In this document: positions 44,039-51,281 of the stretch, in pieces
Layout of the letters: each line of letters begins with the position of its first letter
How positions within the stretch are numbered: the stretch's first letter is position 1
DNA from: a bacterium
GTDB taxonomy: Bacteria > CG2-30-53-67 > CG2-30-70-394
DNA length: 51,764 nt
Assembly: GCA_024278555.1 (NCBI GenBank)
Contig: JAJRSX010000146.1
Coordinates: forward strand, 1 to 51,764
Direction of reading: 5' to 3'
Notes under the pieces: generated by a model
The model's database searches: none
The model's input: the letters and a program-made list of their open reading frames with translations, nothing else
What the model was told of the DNA's origin: nothing
Made by a program: the position numbers and the translations under genes

Positions 44039-44380
44039 TCACCCACCGCCCCCGAAGAGGCCGGAGAGCTTGGAGAGGTCGAGGCCGCCGGTGGCGGACC
44101 CCATCTTCGCCTGCATCAGCTCCCGCGCCTTGCGCAGGGCGTCGTTGCAAGCGGCGGCGACGAGGTCGGCGAGGAGCTCCGGGTCGGCCGGGTCGATCAC
44201 CGACGGGTCGATCTCGATGCTCACAATCTCCTGGCCGCCGGTGGCGGTCACCCGCACCAGGCCGCCGCCCGCCGCCCCCTCCACCCGCTCCCGGGTCGCC
44301 TCGGCCTGGAGCTCCTGGAGCCGCTTTTGCATCTCCTGCGCCTGGCGCAGGAGGCCGTGCATCGGATTCTGATCAGCCAT
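44039..44380 (-). CDS. ebfC: nucleoid-associated protein EbfC (YbaB)
   Basis: A small DNA-binding dimer of 113 residues. It starts MADQNPMHGLLRQAQEMQKR, with LQAEATRERVEGAAGGGLVRVTATG and the conserved IDPSVIDPADPELLADLVAAACNDAL. Its ATG overlaps the dnaX stop by 8 bases, the common dnaX-ebfC-recR arrangement. A C-terminal Gly tail is typical. Confidence 0.95.
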   Translation of the reverse strand: MADQNPMHGLLRQAQEMQKRLQELQAEATRERVEGAAGGGLVRVTATGGQEIVSIEIDPSVIDPADPELLADLVAAACNDALRKARELMQAKMGSATGGLDLSKLSGLFGGGG

Positions 44381-46109
44381 CCAGGGCCTCCTCTTCGGTT
44401 TCCTGGGCGAGCTCCACCCCGACGACGTCGCCCTCGAAGGTCGCCACCGCCTCCACCACCCGCGGGTTCTCCTCCACCAGGCGGCGCTTCCGCTCAGCCC
44501 GGTGGGTATCGTGCTGCTCCGCCACCGACGGCGCGCCGCCCTCCCCCTCGCGGACGACTACCTTCGCCTGTGGCCCGAGGCGCCGGCGTGCGGCCGCCTC
44601 CACCACCGCGATCCGCTCTTCGACCTGGGAGACCTCGAAGGAGTTGGGGGGGAAGAGGAGCTCCACGGTCTCGGCGTCGCAGCGGCCGAGGTGGGCGCGC
44701 TCGAGGAGCGCCGCCACCCCCGGATGGAGGTCGGCGAGGGCGGCGATGATCTCCGGCCACGCCCTCTCGTCAGGGCCACGCCCTCCAGCGGCAGGCGCGG
44801 CAGGCGGAGGCGTCGCGACCGCCGGCTCTGCTGTGATCGCGGCGGCGGGGCGCGGCGGTCTGGGGGGGGTGGCGGGTGCGCGATCCGGTGGGGCGGGCGC
44901 GGCCGGTCGCGTTGCCCTCACCGGTTTCGCCGGCGGTGCGGCCACCGGCGCGGGTACGCGGGGCGCGGCCGGCGCGGCGCCCTCCCCCTCGGCCAGCCGC
45001 TGGAGCACCGCCTCGATCGCCACCACCGGCTCCAGGCGCAACAGGCGCAGGAGCCCGGCCTCCAGGGTGAAGCGGGGGAAGGGGGAGGCGTGGAGGGCCT
45101 GACCGGTCTCGGTGAGGAGCAGGAGGGCCCGTTCGAGCTGGTCGTCGGCGAGGGTCGCACCTGCCTGCAGGAGGGTGCGGCGCTGCCCCTCGGCCAGCGG
45201 CACCAGGGTCGATTCCTCCCCCACCACCCGCATCACCAGGAGGTGGCGGAACTGCTCGGCGAGGCTCTTGAGGAACGACTCGAGCATGTAGCCGGCGGCC
45301 ACCAGCTCGTCCACCAGGGCGAGGAGGGCGGCGCCGTCCCCGGCTGCCACGTGGGCGACCGCCTCGCTGAGGATGCCGCGGTCCACCAGGCCGAGGAGCT
45401 CGTGGACGGAGGCGCTGGTGGGGGCGCCGAAGGCGACCACCTGGTCGAAGAGGGACTCGGCGTCGCGCAGGGAGCCGCTGGCGGCCACCGCGATCTCCCA
45501 CAGGGCCGCATCCTCCGCCTCCACCTCGTAGGCGGCGGCCACCCGCTGGAGCTGGGCGACGATCTCCGCCTCGCGGATACGCTTGAACTCGTACCGCTGG
45601 CAGCGCGACACGATGGTCGCCGGCACCTTGTTGAGCTCGGTGGTGGCGAAGATAAAGACGACGTGCGGCGGCGGCTCCTCCAGGGTCTTCAACAGGGCGT
45701 TGAAGGCCCCCTTGGAGAGCATGTGGACCTCGTCGATCACGTAGACCTTGTAGCGGCCCATGGCCGGCAGGTAGGCGACCTGCTCGCGCAGCTCGCGGAT
45801 GTTGTCGACCCCGGTGGTGCTCGCCCCGTCGATCTCGATCACGTCGACGAACCGCCCCTCGGCCACCTCCACGCAGGCGGTACACCGGTTGCACGGCTCA
45901 CCATTCTCGGCGGCGTCGCAGTTGAGCGCCTTGGCCAGCAGCCGCGCGGTGGTGGTCTTGCCGACCCCGCGCGGCCCGGAGAAGAGGTAGCCCTGGGCGA
46001 TGCGGCCGCGGGCGAGGCCGCCGAGGAGGGTGCGGACGATCGCCTCCTGACCCACCAGCTCGTCAAAGCGCTGGGGGCGGAAGCGGCGGGCGGTGACCTG
46101 GTGGTCCAC
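44373..46109 (-). CDS. dnaX: DNA polymerase III subunit gamma/tau
   Basis: Clamp-loader ATPase and replisome organiser, 578 residues. It has RPQRFDELVGQEAIVRTL, Walker A GPRGVGKTT near 45-53, a four-Cys zinc module (CDAAENGEPCNRCTACVE), Walker B VYVIDEVHML and the sensor segment FATTELNKVPATIVSRCQRY. A long Pro/Ala linker (about 375-450) leads to a shorter tau C-terminus. The start is GTG at 46109. No obvious slippery A-run for gamma production was seen. The gene lies just downstream of the SRP RNA. Confidence 0.96.
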   Translation of the reverse strand: MDHQVTARRFRPQRFDELVGQEAIVRTLLGGLARGRIAQGYLFSGPRGVGKTTTARLLAKALNCDAAENGEPCNRCTACVEVAEGRFVDVIEIDGASTTGVDNIRELREQVAYLPAMGRYKVYVIDEVHMLSKGAFNALLKTLEEPPPHVVFIFATTELNKVPATIVSRCQRYEFKRIREAEIVAQLQRVAAAYEVEAEDAALWEIAVAASGSLRDAESLFDQVVAFGAPTSASVHELLGLVDRGILSEAVAHVAAGDGAALLALVDELVAAGYMLESFLKSLAEQFRHLLVMRVVGEESTLVPLAEGQRRTLLQAGATLADDQLERALLLLTETGQALHASPFPRFTLEAGLLRLLRLEPVVAIEAVLQRLAEGEGAAPAAPRVPAPVAAPPAKPVRATRPAAPAPPDRAPATPPRPPRPAAAITAEPAVATPPPAAPAAGGRGPDERAWPEIIAALADLHPGVAALLERAHLGRCDAETVELLFPPNSFEVSQVEERIAVVEAAARRRLGPQAKVVVREGEGGAPSVAEQHDTHRAERKRRLVEENPRVVEAVATFEGDVVGVELAQETEEEALDG

Positions 46110-46164
46110 TCAGGTGTTCCGGGAGAGAGGTTCCGGCAATACGCCGGCAATGCTCGTGTCCCCG

Positions 46165-46275
46165 AGTCTGGCCAGGCGACCGCCGTACCCGAGACGATCT
46201 GCTTAGGGCTGCTTCCGCCAGGACCTGACCCGGTTCACAGGGTCCCGCCACGACGACGCCTGACCAGGCGCGGAG
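46165..46275 (-). ncRNA. ffs: signal recognition particle RNA (4.5S RNA)
   Basis: On the minus strand the apical domain reads GGTCAGGTCC-TGGC-GGAAGCAGC followed by CCTAAGCAGA, matching the universal SRP RNA core except that the GGAA tetraloop is UGGC (46217-46220). The closing helix is visible: CTGGTCAGGCG (46267-46257) pairs with CGCCTGGCCAG (46178-46168). Ends are approximate. The RNA binds Ffh and FtsY for cotranslational targeting. A TATACT -10 element lies upstream and dnaX follows. Confidence 0.92.
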
Positions 46276-46289
46276 ACGCGAGGGGCGCG

Positions 46290-46295
46290 AGTATA
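46290..46295 (-). promoter_or_regulatory. -10 element upstream of the SRP RNA
   Basis: TATACT on the minus strand (5 of 6 to TATAAT) is placed to start transcription near 46283. The -35 region (around 46313-46318) is GC-rich and poor, which may reflect a short -35 or activator dependence. Confidence 0.5.
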
Positions 46296-46392
46296 GACCG
46301 GCCCTTCGGGCCAGGCGAGCCGGCCGTGGATCGTCGTCGCCGTGTACGGCTCTATGGCACCCAGTGTCGATCCCACTGTCCGGAGCCCGCCC

Positions 46393-46809
46393 ATGAAGAG
46401 CCTCCGTTGGACCCTCACCGCTATCACCCTCGTCCTCGTGGTGGCCGCCTGCGCCCGGGCGGCCGGGGGCGACGTCCCGCCCCAGGCCGCCCTGCAAGAG
46501 GTTCAGGGGGAGGGGGCCTTCCTCCTCGACGTGCGCACCCCGGGGGAGTTCGCCGGCGGCCACGCCGTCGGGGCCCGGCTCGTGCCGTGGCTCTACGGCA
46601 GCGGCCGCCTCAACGCCCATTTCGTGGAGCAGGTGGAGAAGCTCGTCCCGCCGGACAGACCGGTGGTGGTGATCTGCCGCTCGGGAAACCGCTCGGCGCA
46701 GGCGGCGGCGCGGCTCCGCGGCGCCGGCTACAAGGAGGTCTACAACGTCCTTGGCGGCTCCATCGCCTGGCGCCGGGCCCACCTTCCGTGGGCGGGACCC
46801 AGCCGCTGA
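46393..46809 (+). CDS. rhodanese-domain lipoprotein
   Basis: A 138-residue exported protein. The N-terminus MKSLRWTLTAITLVLVVAAC has a lipobox (VAAC) with Cys20 as the lipidated residue. The rhodanese fold is shown by FLLDVRTPGEFAGGH and the active loop CRSGNRSAQAAARL, where Cys is the sulfur carrier, then GYKEVYNVLGGSIAWRRA. It could handle persulfide sulfur in the periplasm, in keeping with SQR and Dsr genes in the window. ATG 46393 is chosen for the lipoprotein signal. Confidence 0.88.
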   Translation: MKSLRWTLTAITLVLVVAACARAAGGDVPPQAALQEVQGEGAFLLDVRTPGEFAGGHAVGARLVPWLYGSGRLNAHFVEQVEKLVPPDRPVVVICRSGNRSAQAAARLRGAGYKEVYNVLGGSIAWRRAHLPWAGPSR

Positions 46810-46831
46810 CCGGCCGCGGTCCGGCCGACCC

Positions 46832-47698
46832 CTACGCCGCCCGCGGCTCGGCCGTCGCCGCGGTGTCGAGCCGGCCGGGGACGTAGGCGGCGACCGCGTC
46901 GCTCCAGCCGCCGCGGCGCAACAGGCGCTGCAGCCGCCTCGCCTCGGTGAGGGCCGCCTTGCCGGTGGGGTCGAGGTCGCGGACGCACGGGGCGTGCTCG
47001 CCGGCGGCGAGCAGCTCCACCGTGTGGGCGACGGCGCGCTCCCGGTAGGGGTGCAGGACCACCGGGGTGATCGGCCAGGTGGAGCGGGCCGCCATCCGCG
47101 CCACGGTGTGCCGCCATCGCGGCCGCGCCACGGTGGTCAGCCAGCCGTAGAAGAGGCGGCGGCTCACCCCGTGGGAGAAGAGGGTGGGGGTGAGGCCTGC
47201 CGCCATGTGGCGCTCGCTGTCCCCGTGGTCCTCCGCCGTGAGGCGGGCCAGGAGCCGCCACTCCGCATCCGGGACGAGCTGGTCGGCGCGGATCTCCCAG
47301 TAGGCGTGGGAGAGGGTGTGCTGATCCGCGTGGGCGACCAGGTGGTGGGGGACATAGAGGTTATGGGCCACCGTGTCCGCTGCGAGGTGGCAGAGGTAGC
47401 CCCACATGAAGGCGCGGGTGGCCCCGTCCGGGGCGCCGTCGAGGAGGCGGAAGGCGACCTCCCATCGGTGGCAATGGCGCTCCGCCGGGGCCAGAGACTT
47501 GGCGATCGTCTCGTCCGCGGCGACGCTCCCGAAGAGGAAGTGGCCGCGGTGGCGCAGGAGGAGGGCGGTGATCGGCAGCCCGAGGGAGACAACCTCCTCG
47601 AGGGCGGCGGCGGCGAGGGAGACGTGGGTCGCCGGTCCCCAGGCGTGGGCCGAATCGGGCCACAGGAGGAGGCAAAAGAGGCAGAGGAGGAGGACCAT
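46832..47698 (-). CDS. zinc-dependent phospholipase C-like protein
   Basis: A 288-residue exported protein. The signal peptide MVLLLCLFCLLLWPDSAHA ends before Trp (AWGPATH), as in the PLC/S1-P1 nuclease fold where the new N-terminal Trp binds zinc. Further metal ligands fit GYLCHLAADTVAHNLYVPHHL (HxxxD pattern) and Asp in FGSVAADE. The substrate is unknown; phospholipids are possible. It is convergent with the rhodanese gene (22 bases apart). Confidence 0.78.
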   Translation of the reverse strand: MVLLLCLFCLLLWPDSAHAWGPATHVSLAAAALEEVVSLGLPITALLLRHRGHFLFGSVAADETIAKSLAPAERHCHRWEVAFRLLDGAPDGATRAFMWGYLCHLAADTVAHNLYVPHHLVAHADQHTLSHAYWEIRADQLVPDAEWRLLARLTAEDHGDSERHMAAGLTPTLFSHGVSRRLFYGWLTTVARPRWRHTVARMAARSTWPITPVVLHPYRERAVAHTVELLAAGEHAPCVRDLDPTGKAALTEARRLQRLLRRGGWSDAVAAYVPGRLDTAATAEPRAA

Positions 47699-47799
47699 TG
47701 GACGGGGCTCTCTGCCTTTGTCGGCCGGTGCGTTGACAACGTGAGGGGGCGGTTTCAACGTTGCGCGCCCGTTTTCTTCCTCTATTCATAGGTGTCCCA

Positions 47800-48645
47800 A
47801 TGTTGCTCAAGCCGTTTGCCTTCGCCCTCGCCGCCCTCTTCGCCGTTGTCCTCCCTGCCGCCGCCGCCCATGGTGCGGACGGCGGAGACACGGTGGTGGC
47901 GACGGTCAACGACCACCCGATCACCGCCAGCGAGATCGACCAGCGGCTCCAGTCCCTGCCACCCCAGGTCCGCGGCCAGTTCGCCACCGGGGAGCGGCGC
48001 AAGCAGCTCATCGAGCAGGTGATCCTCGGCTACCTCATGGCGGAGGAGGCGACCAAGGAGGGGCTCGACCGCTCACCGGAGTTCAAGGCGGGGATGGCCC
48101 AGGCGCGGGAGTCGCTCCTCGCCCGCATGTACATGAAGAAGCACGTCGATGAGGAGAGCCAGCCGACGGACGCGGAGCTCAAGAAGGAGTACGAGAAGCA
48201 TCTGCCGGAGATGGCCCCGCCGGCCCAGATCCATGCCCGCCACATCCTGGTGAAGACCGAGGAGGAGGCGAAGGCGGCGCGCAAGCGGGTCGTCGAGGGG
48301 GGAGAGCCCTTCGAGGCGGTGGCCAAGGAGGTCTCTATCGGCCCCTCCGCCTCCAAGGGGGGCGACCTCGGCCTCTTCGGCAAGGGGCGGATGGTCCCTG
48401 CCTTTGAGAAGGCCGCCTTCGCCCTCCAGGAGGGTGAGGTCTCCGAGCCGGTGAAGACCCAGTTCGGCTGGCACATCATCAAGGTGGAGAAGAAGCAGCA
48501 GCGCAAGGCCCCCACCTTCGAGGAGGTCAAGGGGCGGTTGGCGCAGCAGGTGGTCCAGAATCGCTACCGCTCGCAGCTCAAGGCCCTGGCCGACGGCCTC
48601 AAGGCGAAGGCGCGCATCGAGATCAAGGAGGGGGCGGCGAAGTAG
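47800..48645 (+). CDS. parvulin-type peptidyl-prolyl isomerase
   Basis: A periplasmic folding factor of the PpiC/SurA/PrsA group, 281 residues. A signal peptide ([20 protein letters not shown]) is followed by a SurA_N-like region ([17 protein letters not shown]) and a parvulin domain with [42 protein letters not shown] and [11 protein letters not shown]. One parvulin domain is present, unlike SurA with two. It is divergent from the phospholipase-like gene. Confidence 0.93.
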   Translation: MLLKPFAFALAALFAVVLPAAAAHGADGGDTVVATVNDHPITASEIDQRLQSLPPQVRGQFATGERRKQLIEQVILGYLMAEEATKEGLDRSPEFKAGMAQARESLLARMYMKKHVDEESQPTDAELKKEYEKHLPEMAPPAQIHARHILVKTEEEAKAARKRVVEGGEPFEAVAKEVSIGPSASKGGDLGLFGKGRMVPAFEKAAFALQEGEVSEPVKTQFGWHIIKVEKKQQRKAPTFEEVKGRLAQQVVQNRYRSQLKALADGLKAKARIEIKEGAAK

Positions 48646-48841
48646 CCTGCGACGCGCCGTCGCCACCCCCGCCGTTGTCCCGCTTCTCTGTTATGTTGGA
48701 GGTGGGCAATCGCCCGAAGGTAGATCCCACAAGAAAGGGGGTGACGGATCGAGCCGCGTAGGCACTGATTAAGATGAATGGGGCTGGCCTCCCGCCCTGC
48801 CCCCGGCTTCCGCCGGGGTAGACGGGCCGCCACCGACCACC

Positions 48842-48901
48842 GGCGAGTCTCAGGGACTTGCCACGCCCTTGCGGGCAGAGGCGGTGGCCGAGACCGACGC
48901 C
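48842..48901 (+). ncRNA. candidate structured RNA
   Basis: Within the 336-base gap after the parvulin gene, a nested interrupted hairpin can be drawn by eye: GGCG/CGCC, TCTC/GAGA, GG/CC, GCC/GGC and GCCC-TTGC-GGGC from outside to the apex. It ends 26 bases before a strong intrinsic terminator. It could be the tail of a small RNA or a 3' UTR element; I cannot match it to a named family. The rest of the gap (48646-48841) shows no gene. Confidence 0.4.
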
Positions 48902-48926
48902 CCCGCAAAAAAGAGATCGAACTCTT

Positions 48927-48960
48927 CCCCGCGAGGCCCACGCCTCGCGGGGTTTCTTTT
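48927..48960 (+). terminator. strong intrinsic terminator
   Basis: CCCCGCGAGG (48927-48936), loop CCCACG, CCTCGCGGGG (48943-48952), then TTTCTTTT. This is a perfect 10-bp GC stem with a U-tract, oriented for plus-strand transcripts. It lies 282 bases after the parvulin stop, implying either a long 3' UTR or a separate small transcript. Confidence 0.9.
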
Positions 48961-48981
48961 GGCGTGGTTTTGACGGGCGGG

Positions 48982-49158
48982 TCAGCGGCGGTGGTGGGCG
49001 GGGTCGCGGACGCGGTAGGTGCGGGCGCAGCGGGGACAGTGGACCCGCTTGTCGAGGCGCTGCTCCTTCCACCCCTCGATCTTGCCCATCTCCAGGGTGG
49101 TGGCATGGCCACACCCGTCACACTCCGCAAGGATCACCCGGTTGCTTCGGTAGAACAT
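48982..49158 (-). CDS. small zinc-ribbon protein
   Basis: A 58-residue protein with two CxxC knuckles: CDGCGHATTLEMGKIEGW then HCPRCARTYRV, spaced as in zinc ribbons. It starts MFYRSNRVILAECDGC at 49158. It resembles small nucleic-acid- or protein-binding zinc ribbons; the role is unknown. It converges on the terminator at 48927. Confidence 0.75.
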   Translation of the reverse strand: MFYRSNRVILAECDGCGHATTLEMGKIEGWKEQRLDKRVHCPRCARTYRVRDPAHHRR

Positions 49159-49290
49159 GGCTGCCTCCGATGGTGGTCTTCTCTCCACCCCATCGGCGCG
49201 GTAAGCCCGCGGGTGAACCGGGCCGGCCGCATCGCTCCTTCAAAGAGGGCGAGAGCGGGCTGTACCCGCGATCCGCGTCCGGTCCGAAGA

Positions 49291-49483
49291 GGATCAGCGG
49301 AAATAGCCCCGAGCATTCCGCCATCCTTCACACCCCTGGAACACGAAACCACGAAAGGGGGAAAGCACGATAAACAACCGATTGAATTCTTTCGTGTTTT
49401 TAACTTTTCGTGCTTTCGTGTTCCCACTCGCGCGAGGACTCGGAAATACCGGATTTCTGGGCCGTCATGATCTCCGCTGATCC
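49291..49483. mobile_element. 193-bp MITE-like element, complete copy
   Basis: The termini GGATCAGCGGAAAT and ATCTCCGCTGATCC are inverted repeats differing at one or two bases. Internal GGAACACGAAACCACGAAA pairs with TTTCGTGCTTTCGTGTTCC with one mismatch. It has exactly the length of the 34816 copy. It fills most of the 358-base gap between the zinc-ribbon gene and the next gene; the remainder (49159-49290) shows nothing recognisable. Confidence 0.85.
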
Positions 49484-49516
49484 TTGACGGGGCTGGGTCG
49501 CCGGTGCAGCCGGCAC

Positions 49517-49867
49517 CTACGGTGACCCGTCGGCGGGTGCCGGCGGTGGGGTCGCGATCCCCGAAAACGGCGCCGGGGGCGCGAAGGGGGTGAAGCCCGG
49601 CGGCCAGAAGAGCCACGGCTCCACCCACACATCGGCCCCCACGCCCGCGTCGAGGCGGACCCACGGGCGGATCGCCTCCACCGCCGGCGCCGACGCAGCC
49701 ACGGCAGCGGCCGTCGGGGTGGCCGCGCCCGAGCGGTAGGTGCGGTACCGTACCCCCTCTTCCTCCCCCCAGCCGGAGGCCGAGGCCACCGATGTCGCCA
49801 GGAGCCACAGGAGCAGCGCCGCCAGGAGGATCCACCACGGGTGGAGAGGCTCGATGCGTGTCGCCAT
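49517..49867 (-). CDS. small exported or anchored hypothetical protein
   Basis: A 116-residue product with one N-terminal hydrophobic segment (HPWWILLAALLLWLLATSVA, about 9-28) and a Pro/Ala-rich remainder ending FSGIATPPPAPADGSP. No domain is recognised. Its start region overlaps the start of gluQ on the other strand by 10 bases if both starts are right. Coding is plausible, but compositional bias could produce such a frame by chance. Confidence 0.5.
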   Translation of the reverse strand: MATRIEPLHPWWILLAALLLWLLATSVASASGWGEEEGVRYRTYRSGAATPTAAAVAASAPAVEAIRPWVRLDAGVGADVWVEPWLFWPPGFTPFAPPAPFSGIATPPPAPADGSP

Positions 49868-50781
49868 GGGACCAGTCTACCAGGCTGGCGGTGGGCCGCT
49901 TCGCCCCCTCGCCCACCGGGCCGCTCCACCTCGGCTCCCTGGTGGCGGCGGTGGGGAGCTACCTCTTTGCCCGCGCCGCGGGCGGCCGCTGGCACGTGCG
50001 GGTCGACGACCTCGACCCGCCGCGGGTGGTGGCCGGAGCGGCCGATACCCAGCTTGCCGCCCTGGAGGCGTACGGCCTGCACTGGGACGGGGAGGTGGTC
50101 TACCAGTCTGAGCGCACGGAGGCCTACCGGGCGGCCCTGGAGGGGCTCGCCGCCGCCGGCCACACCTTCCCCTGCGCCTGCTCGCGGTCCGACGTGGCCG
50201 CCGCCGGCGGTCGCTACCCCGGCACCTGTCGCAACGGCCTTCTGCCGGGGCGGACGGCGCGCAGCGTGCGCCTGCGGGTCCCGGTGGAGCCGGTCTGCTT
50301 TACCGACCTCCTGTGCGGCCCCCAGGGCCACGACCTCGATACAGAGGGGGGCGACTTCGTGGTCCTGCGCGCCGACGGCCCGGTCGCCTACCCCCTGGCA
50401 GTGGTGGTGGACGACCGGGCGATCGGCGTCACCCAGGTGGTCCGCGGCGGCGACCTCCTCGCCGCCACCGGCCGCCAGGTGTGGCTCTACCGCTGCCTCG
50501 GTCTGGAGCCGCCCACCTACGGCCACCTGCCGGTGGTGGCCACCGCGGCCGGGGCGAAGTTGAGCAAGGGGAGCGGCGCCGCCCCCATCCCCCTCACCTC
50601 CCCCGGCCGCGAGCAGACCCTCCATGCCGCCCTCACCCTCCTTGGCGCGGCCGAGCCAGCGGTGGGGGCGGCAACGGCGGCCGAGCAGCTCGCCGCGGCG
50701 CTGGCCCGCTTCGATCCGGGGCGGATCCCGACCAGCGGGGCGCGGGTGCCCACACCGCCGGGTGCGGCTACGGTGGAGTGA
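49858..50781 (+). CDS. gluQ: glutamyl-queuosine tRNA(Asp) synthetase
   Basis: A truncated GluRS paralogue that attaches glutamate to queuosine at position 34 of tRNA-Asp. It has VGRFAPSPTGPLHLGSLVAA (HIGH-like HLGS), the zinc-binding CACSRSDV and YPGTCRNG, GVTQVVRGGDLL, and LSKGSG in place of KMSKS. It lacks the anticodon-binding domain, as expected at 307 residues. GTG 49858 is chosen for GGAGAGG at 8 bases; GTG 49891 is an alternative that would avoid overlapping the divergent gene. Confidence 0.93.
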   Translation: MSPWDQSTRLAVGRFAPSPTGPLHLGSLVAAVGSYLFARAAGGRWHVRVDDLDPPRVVAGAADTQLAALEAYGLHWDGEVVYQSERTEAYRAALEGLAAAGHTFPCACSRSDVAAAGGRYPGTCRNGLLPGRTARSVRLRVPVEPVCFTDLLCGPQGHDLDTEGGDFVVLRADGPVAYPLAVVVDDRAIGVTQVVRGGDLLAATGRQVWLYRCLGLEPPTYGHLPVVATAAGAKLSKGSGAAPIPLTSPGREQTLHAALTLLGAAEPAVGAATAAEQLAAALARFDPGRIPTSGARVPTPPGAATVE

Positions 50782-50807
50782 ACCCGATCGCCCGGGAAGG
50801 AGCCCCC

Positions 50808-51227
50808 ATGAGCGACATGGACAGCCGCCTGCGCGAGACCTTTCTCGCCTTCACCGACGCCGAGCTGGTAGACATGGTCCTCGACCACTCGGGGACCAAG
50901 AGCCCGAAGTCGCAAGGGATCGCCCGCCGGATCCTCGACGAGCGCGGCCTTACCCCCCTGGACTACGCGGCAGTGGTCGAGGAGGCGGAGCGCACCGGAG
51001 AGCTGGCTCGCATCGCCCGACGACCGCCGCCCCTGGCGCGGTCGGTGCGCCTCACCGCCTGGGCGGCCGCCGCCCTCTGCGGCGTCGCCGCCTACCTCGC
51101 GGGCCACGAGGTGGTCCTCGCCCTCTTCGTCGCCGCCATCGGCGGGATCACCGCCGCCTTCGGGGCGGTGTTGGTGCGGCGCCGCTACCTGAGCCACAAG
51201 GGTCTGGGCCACGCCCTGAGAACGTAG
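50808..51227 (+). CDS. small membrane protein of unknown function
   Basis: A 139-residue protein with an acidic helical N-terminal half (LRETFLAFTDAELVDMVLDH) and two adjacent transmembrane helices at about 80-125 (LTAWAAAALCGVAAYLAG and VVLALFVAAIGGITAAFGAV), then a short basic tail. GGGAAGGAG precedes the ATG at 50808. It follows gluQ by 26 bases. The family is not recognised. Confidence 0.7.
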   Translation: MSDMDSRLRETFLAFTDAELVDMVLDHSGTKSPKSQGIARRILDERGLTPLDYAAVVEEAERTGELARIARRPPPLARSVRLTAWAAAALCGVAAYLAGHEVVLALFVAAIGGITAAFGAVLVRRRYLSHKGLGHALRT

Positions 51228-51281
51228 CCACCGGGCGGTGGTCGCGGCATCATGGCCCCCCACCACCACGGAGCCACCACC

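Noticed and set aside
46201-46250. tRNA-like T-arm near GGTTCACAGGGTCC
   Set aside because: No acceptor or anticodon arms can be placed; the segment is part of the SRP RNA.
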